A stretch of 64,000 nucleotides of DNA, from NCBI GenBank assembly GCA_030015575.1, contig CM057338.1, positions 825,894,353 through 825,958,352 on the forward strand, in the 5' to 3' direction. Shown in pieces: positions 58,726 to 64,000 of this stretch; the first letter of the stretch is position 1, and every line of letters starts with the position of its first letter. Both the position numbers and the translations under genes were made by a program. The notes below the pieces were generated by a model. That model saw only the letters and a list, made by a program, of their open reading frames with translations, was not told the DNA's origin and did no database searches. Source of the DNA: Agapanthus africanus (lineage: Eukaryota; Streptophyta; Magnoliopsida; Asparagales; Amaryllidaceae).

Positions 58726-60586
58726 AACTGTAGCTACCTGTTTTATTTTGAAATTTGATTCTACAACATCTTAGGTTTCTTTTATTTCATTAATCATATT
58801 AATGAAGTCCCATCATTTAAGTACCTAAACATCACAGATAAATACGACGTACACTTATGCCATCCGCATTCGCCTCGATGTCCCCTCGTGCACCGTTAGG
58901 TTAGGTAACTAACGACAGAGCGGGGCAGGGCTAGCGCGGGTGTAAAACATAAGTAACGTCTATATAATATATCATATATACTATATACTGTATCTATCAC
59001 AGAACATCACATGATCACATCACAGATATCGCAGCAGAAGAAACATATGAAATATTGGATATACTAGGACGTCCGTGTTTTCAATACGAGCCAGTATAAA
59101 ACACGGATTCCACGGTCGTGATGAATAGCCAAACCCACACCCCAAGACCCTTACGAGAGCGGCAAGCAACCCTACCAATTCTAGAGTTAGGAGACCCGGA
59201 CTCGACTCCTCGAGTTGGTCTCCCACTGGACTCCAGAACCCGGTTACTTGTGCCCTCCTCCTTGGGTCTATCCTAGTACGGAAAAGTAAATAATATACAA
59301 ACGGTGACATCTTCCGCAACCTGGAAGTGCCCCAATAAAAGAATATTACATACAAGTTTTTACATGAATGAAAATGAAAAACACTCACCTCACATAAAAA
59401 CCCCCGGCTATTCAAACACGACGATCCAATATAACATATCCAGCAACACATAACATCACATGTCATCAACGTAAGTAAATATGTCCATCCCAATTGTCGT
59501 TGACATATAGCAACGAAACCGGCGATATCACATATTACACTTACGGTCACAGAAAAGAAAGTGTAAAACTACAACAGTTGGAATCCGCAACCACCTCAGA
59601 TATCGTATGCCTGACCAAATGAATTTCTTAGACATCGCATGCCTAACAATTATAAACCCCGCATTTTAGTCTCTTTATCGAAAACACTTTTCAATACCAA
59701 GTCGGGCAATTCAACAGGATTCCCGACATTTTGATCGAATGCTCGTCGCAAACTTCAGTAGACGGCTGCACCCCCGATACCGTCGACGAAGTGCACCAAG
59801 GCGGAACACCGCTACCGCGAGCACCCGGAGGGATGCTTTCGGCGACGGGGTTCTCCTACAGTCACTTGGTCGGGGCTATGGAGTGAGGCTGTCTATTAAG
59901 TTTACCCGGCGAGTATCCGCGTACGCTACGTGATTGCGACGGACTTTTGATCACATCAAAATTCCGTGGCAACCGATCAAGTGAGACTAAACTGCTATGT
60001 TTATAACATTCATTTAGTTATCTCATAACTATTTGTGAATTCCAATTATTGTATCACATTCTAGATAAATAGAAAATGTTAAACTTTCCGATCGAACATT
60101 CTAACACCCAAGTTTTCCCGATACAGATCAACACATGAAACTAGTCTAACAACATTCAGTTCGTACCTCAGTACCAACGGTCCAGCCGTAGAAGGGTCAA
60201 GCCAACGCCTCACATGTGGCACGCCGTACTGCCCCAAACCCGAAGGTTCAAAGGGCAGTTCAAGACGGTCACATAATCGAGTTACGGTTTGTTGTCTTCT
60301 AGAGGGACCATCGAGTTACTTGCACTACTTAGAACGTCGTTAAACTACGGAAAAATCCAACACTTGGAAATTTCCCGACAGGGGAAAAATTGGGTATTTA
60401 TATCCGGTCGAACTTTTTAACATATTCTAAAATTTATCCGGAAAGCCACATAGACAAAGTTAAAAATCCGATCGATTCATCGAGTCCCCAATCCAATCCC
60501 AGAAAATTCAACTCTTGAAAAAATATTATAAATTCCCAGAAAACTCAGCAGAATTTATCAGGAGTTACTGTGCAAAGATTGAGGGG

Positions 60587-60650
60587 TGACGTCACTAGTT
60601 TGCCGCGGAACCGCCGCAGAAGCTAGGCTTCTGCCGCGGTTCCGCCGCAA
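60587..60650 (-). promoter_or_regulatory. TGACGTCA palindrome and GC-rich leader hairpin of copia B
   Basis: TGACGTCA at 60587-60594, then arms GCCGCGGAACCGCCGCAGAA and TTCTGCCGCGGTTCCGCCGC (20 of 22 positions pair including flanks) at 60602-60650. About 190 nt from the primer site. Confidence 0.8.
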
Positions 60651-60835
60651 TAAACACTGTTCATCCAAAAATTTTTGCATCGTAATTCTTAGATTTCCCT
60701 GCTGAATTTTTTAGCAATTTTTAATTTGGAAAAATCCCAGTTTTTGAAAAAAGGACAGAGAGCTATTTTGTGATCGGGTTTCGGGTTCGTTCGGACTTCA
60801 AATTCCGTCTAGACTTCGCCTAAGGCTCTAGCTAG

Positions 60836-60847
60836 GCTCTGATACCA
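60836..60847 (-). promoter_or_regulatory. Primer-binding site of copia B
   Basis: Minus strand TGGTATCAGAGC next to the 5' LTR; initiator-Met tRNA type. Confidence 0.93.
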
Positions 60848-60848
60848 C

Positions 60849-63069
60849 TGTAGGGTTCCTAGGCACCCTAGTGAGGTCTCACAAGGCATCGAACATGCCG
60901 ATTTCAAAATTTACGGTGCCGGGAAACCCTAAACAACGGATCGTTTGCTAGAAAACTAGGCGAAATAGCTAACTAGTTAACACTTAACTAAAAGTTTAAC
61001 GGAAATACAACCTTTGTAGATCCGGTGCTCCACCTCCATAGCTCCGCAACGAGGTCCTCTCCGCTGTCTAAATCAAATCCGGGCTCTAGAGTCGGCTTCG
61101 TCGGAGAAAAAGCGAGCTAGGTCGTCGATGTCCATGCCGAAGATGATCTACGTCGAGGCATCGCTAAATCAAGCTCCACCTTCACCAAGCCCTAAAACTT
61201 GTGAAGGAAACACACTCTACTACTTGGCAAGAGGTAGAGGATGAAGAAATAGGAAGTGGGTAGACTTTAGAATTGGATTTCTCACTTGTTTGCTCAATTC
61301 ACCATTGATGAAGAAAGCTTTTTCTTCTTGAGTTCAAGGAAGAAGAAGAAGAAATGTTATGATATATTTAATCTAAAAAAGAAAAGAAATATAATCCTTA
61401 TCATAACTTGAACCATGGTCAAGTGTAGAGAATAAATCATGGTTAGTGGGATGGTTAGGGTTAAGCATGAGACAAAATGGTAACTTGGTCAAAGTCTTCA
61501 TGAAGCTTCATGAACAAAACAAAAGAAGCCACCATTTTCTCATTTGCTTTACATTTTCCAAAATGAATAAATGAATAAATAAATAGATATGAAAATGTAA
61601 ACCCTAACCATTACATAACCATGGTTTAAACTTTACACAAAACACAAGTTAGCATGCATCATCAAACATGATACATACAAGTGCACAAAAATATATCACA
61701 TACACAATGTGCACAACCCAAGTGAGAAAATCCGTTTAAAGTGAACCAATACTAGTTAGTGCAAAGTAACATATCAAATATATAATTATGCATTAAATCA
61801 TTAAATCAACACTTGATTCAATGATCCGGTTATGTCGCACACAACCGACTAGTATTCAATGTATCGGCTTATCGAATCAACGCTTGAATCGATAACTAGG
61901 TTATATCGCATACAACCTTTCCGATACATTCATCGCGAGAATGTAATACGGTATCACATACACGTATTATTCTCGGTCCCGCACATATCTCATATGCGCT
62001 CCTATTTCGTTTCGCTTGAGCCAGGAAACCTCTGTGTAGGACTCTAAAGACTCGTCAATACGCCGGCAGCAGGTGATGATCATATCAAACACCCACAAGC
62101 CGCAAGCGGTCTGCTAAACGTAACGGCCACCCGGGTATTGAGCGATCTGAAGATCGACGAGCAAGCCCGCTCACACTCCAGTGAATCCGACCAGTAACAC
62201 TACCGTACAGTCCGGTCTGATCGTCTGATATGTCGCATATCTCGCCTAGGGGTGGTAAACGTCAGACCCCAATAGCTCGATAAGTCGTGTCGATATGAGG
62301 CTCATAACGGGTCGAGAAACTACTGGTAACACTTACCAGCAATTCTCTGAGCAGCCCTGGCCAGGGACTTCCTGTTATAGCCAATCGAACACAGTGCAAC
62401 ATCAACCCTCTATACCGGGAGAGACGAATCCCCTCCTATCGCTCATTGCCTCCATGTGACTCGGGACTGTACCCAAAAACCACCGTTTTGCACGCCCTCT
62501 TGGACGTGGTAAGATGGAAATCAAAGCACAGTGGGAACCACACAAGACTCTATGACGATCTCGGGTCAACAGACTACTCTGTACCAGTGTCACCAGAGAA
62601 CTGCCATCTGACGTGAGGTATAATACCATCTGGGAGTTCTCGGCGAGTCCGTCCAGTGTACCCAGTCTCTACTGAGCACCCGTATATCTCCTCTGATGTC
62701 AAACACCGATGGATATGGGATCATCCATCGCCCATCTGTATGGGTCGAGAAGGTATACGCTAGTCTACTCTGGTATATCGATGCCCCGTCTCGATACACC
62801 CACGACTAGGGACTTTCAAGGATGTACTTATGGACTACCATGTCCCCACTAGTATGATCCGCATCATAGTCCAGGTAGTCAAGCACACATCCTAAGGGCT
62901 TTACCAACATGTAACAGAGAGACAATCAGTATACACGTTAAGGTAAAGTTCAACCAGATAGCATACTATCATGTCGAGCAAGAAAGTCCTCCCTATATAT
63001 GTCCCAGCATCCACTACAATATACATCCTATGTACAGTAATGGCCTCTAGGGCATACATATAACTAACA
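60849..63069 (-). repeat. 5' LTR of copia B
   Basis: About 2221 bp; pair of 52673-54892. Its right end ACTAACA is followed by the TSD GTTTG. Confidence 0.93.
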
Positions 63070-63074
63070 GTTTG
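63070..63074. repeat. Target-site duplication of copia B, right copy (GTTTG)
   Basis: Matches 52668-52672. Confidence 0.92.
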
Positions 63075-63120
63075 GCCCTGTCAATATATTTTTCTCTAAT
63101 AGTAACTTAAGACCTGTCAT
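63075..63120 (-). pseudogene. Gag start of copia C, right of inserted B
   Basis: Minus strand from the ATG at 63118-63120 reads MTGLKLLLEKNILTG, aligned with the gag start of J (MTGHRLLANNLTG). The rest of this gag is left of B. The start is chosen by this match and by the leader block just upstream. Confidence 0.85.
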
Positions 63121-64000
63121 GTTTTGGGTCGCTGCAATGAGAGAGAGAGAGGGAACACTTTAGCATGATGCTCTTGCAAGTTTAGAGTGGTTTTTAGTTT
63201 ATCTAAATAGGATGGCTCCCACTGTTTCTCGAATCCCTCCTCAAACCAAAAAGGAAGAACTAGTCAGGACCATTCTCACCGTACAATACTTGGTTAACCA
63301 CTCAGCCAGGCCGGTGTCGGTACTTCGAGGAAGGTTTTACGACTCTTTCGCGAAGTTCCTTAATTAAATAACCTCTTTTCTCTGGGGGTGTAACCCCGCT
63401 GACACCTTTCTCGACACCTACTTGGTTTATAGCATTGATCGTTAAGTGACGAATCTCCTGATGAGTAGCGGATACTCACAGTAGGATCGGGATCCAAATA
63501 TCATCGTGTGATAAAGCTGAAGGAATCCTACCAAAATTATCACACTCCAAATGGTATGCATCTCTTTGCAAATCTCAGTTTCTTTAGAAATTCCCGATAT
63601 GGATTTCTTCCCTATGCTCTTATGACCTTGGCATTGGTCAAAATGTCATAAGTCACATGTCAAGTTCTACCTATCATTATCTTGTTAATTTGAACCCATT
63701 CGTACATATCCCTGATGTTGGCCAAATGATAATACGACTGCCCCAAACTAACTCATCAATCTATGCAACAAATGAATACTCAGTAGCTACCAAACACTAT
63801 GCCTTGGCGTTGGTCAAAATACATAGCTTGGATACTCTTGAATACCCAAATGAAATGACGGAGGGCTACGAATGGTTTTGGCGAAACCGTGAACGTAGTG
63901 AACTTGATATGATCGAAGGAACCTGATAGCTTTTAAAAGGAGTGGTTAAAGCTCCGTAATTTAAAAATATCCTTTGTTTTAAAATAACCGAGTGGTTTCT
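63121..64000 (-). other. Leader of copia C, running off the window
   Basis: Minus-strand leader with the GCCATCCTATTTAGATAA block (about 63200) and weak counterparts of the three small hairpins (TTGGCATTGGTCAA near 63628, TTGGCCAAATG near 63718, TTGGCGTTGGTCAA near 63802). The primer site and 5' LTR are beyond 64000. Small open frames here look accidental. Confidence 0.85.

Larger units (their letters stand above)
57670..60835 (-). other. Long leader of copia B
   Basis: About 3.2 kb, near-identical to 9070-12249 of A. Holds the three small hairpins (58146-58337), the doubled leader unit (58487-58725), the conserved leader blocks and the GC-rich hairpin. The 176-residue minus frame at 59020-59550 runs through leader sequence and has no recognised product. 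Confidence 0.85.
52673..63069 (-). mobile_element. Complete copia element B (Angela/BARE type, group 1, gag-less)
   Basis: A 10.4-kb minus-strand sister of A: 5' LTR 60849-63069, primer site 60836-60847, leader to about 57670, decayed protease/integrase/RT remnants to about 54910, purine tract, 3' LTR 52673-54892. TSD GTTTG differs from that of A, so the two are separate insertions. LTRs are nearly identical except for the last 150 bp or so of U5; a young insertion, structurally whole, with many breaks in its coding part and no gag core recognised. Confidence 0.94.

Noticed and set aside
59020-59550. 176-residue minus frame in the leader of B
   Set aside because: Long leader sequence; the matching region of A has only a short piece of it (10557-10802) and K, J and H do not keep it.
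5639-62629. 75-residue minus frame seen four times (5639, 13961, 54225, 62402)
   Set aside because: It recurs because it lies in the four LTRs of A and B; it has no known family and sits in non-coding LTR sequence.
1-64000. Host protein genes, tRNA or rRNA genes
   Set aside because: I looked for non-element frames with intron-like structure and for tRNA box motifs and found none that I could support; a covariance-model scan would be decisive for tRNAs.

Overview
The window is intergenic DNA from a large, repeat-rich flowering-plant genome. I find no host gene, tRNA, rRNA or CRISPR array; nearly every base belongs to an LTR retrotransposon. The plant assignment rests on the families: Ty1/copia of the Angela/BARE type (LTR start resembling TGTTagt..ATGCCCTAGAGGC, initiator-Met tRNA primer site, leader over 2 kb), Ty3/gypsy Tekay/Del chromovirus, and Ty3/gypsy Tat with a second RNase H. 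Species cannot be told; a monocot is possible.

Layout. The oldest visible layer is copia K (+; 20678-26734). On its left, copia H (-; 17720-20677) sits in K's 5' LTR, copia LTR G (-; 16376-17719) sits in H's leader, Tekay F (+; pol remnant 1-2267 and 3' LTR from 2268, resuming at 14629 and ending at 16375) sits in G, and copia A (-; complete, 4120-14628, TSD GGTAT) sits in F's 3' LTR. On its right, copia J (+; 26735-32451) sits in K's integrase region, a Tekay-like LTR L (+; from 32452) sits in J's integrase region, then comes Tat element D (-; about 34.6-46.87 kb), copia C (-; 46872 to beyond the window) sits in D's reverse transcriptase region, and copia B (-; complete, 52673-63069, TSD GTTTG) sits in C's gag. 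This makes two stacks about five layers deep on one ancient element.

How the parts relate. The copias form two related groups. Group 2 (C, H, J) carries a recognisable gag where that region is visible (C, J). Group 1 (A, B, K; probably G) shows no gag core between leader and protease. Yet A and B jumped independently, with different TSDs and nearly identical LTR pairs. Both groups share the primer site, a large hairpin about 200 nt past it, and three evenly spaced small hairpins before gag. This fits a partner system in which group 2 supplies proteins to group 1, like BARE1/BARE2 in barley.

The other unusual region is the long 3' part of Tat element D (about 35-44 kb). It holds several tandem-repeat families, reused modules, a dense field of tiny inverted repeats, and two related antisense open-frame regions, each preceded by CACGTG-bearing GC-rich repeats and a TATA-like box. 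All coding parts of the LTR elements are treated as fossils; most are clearly broken, C and J least so.
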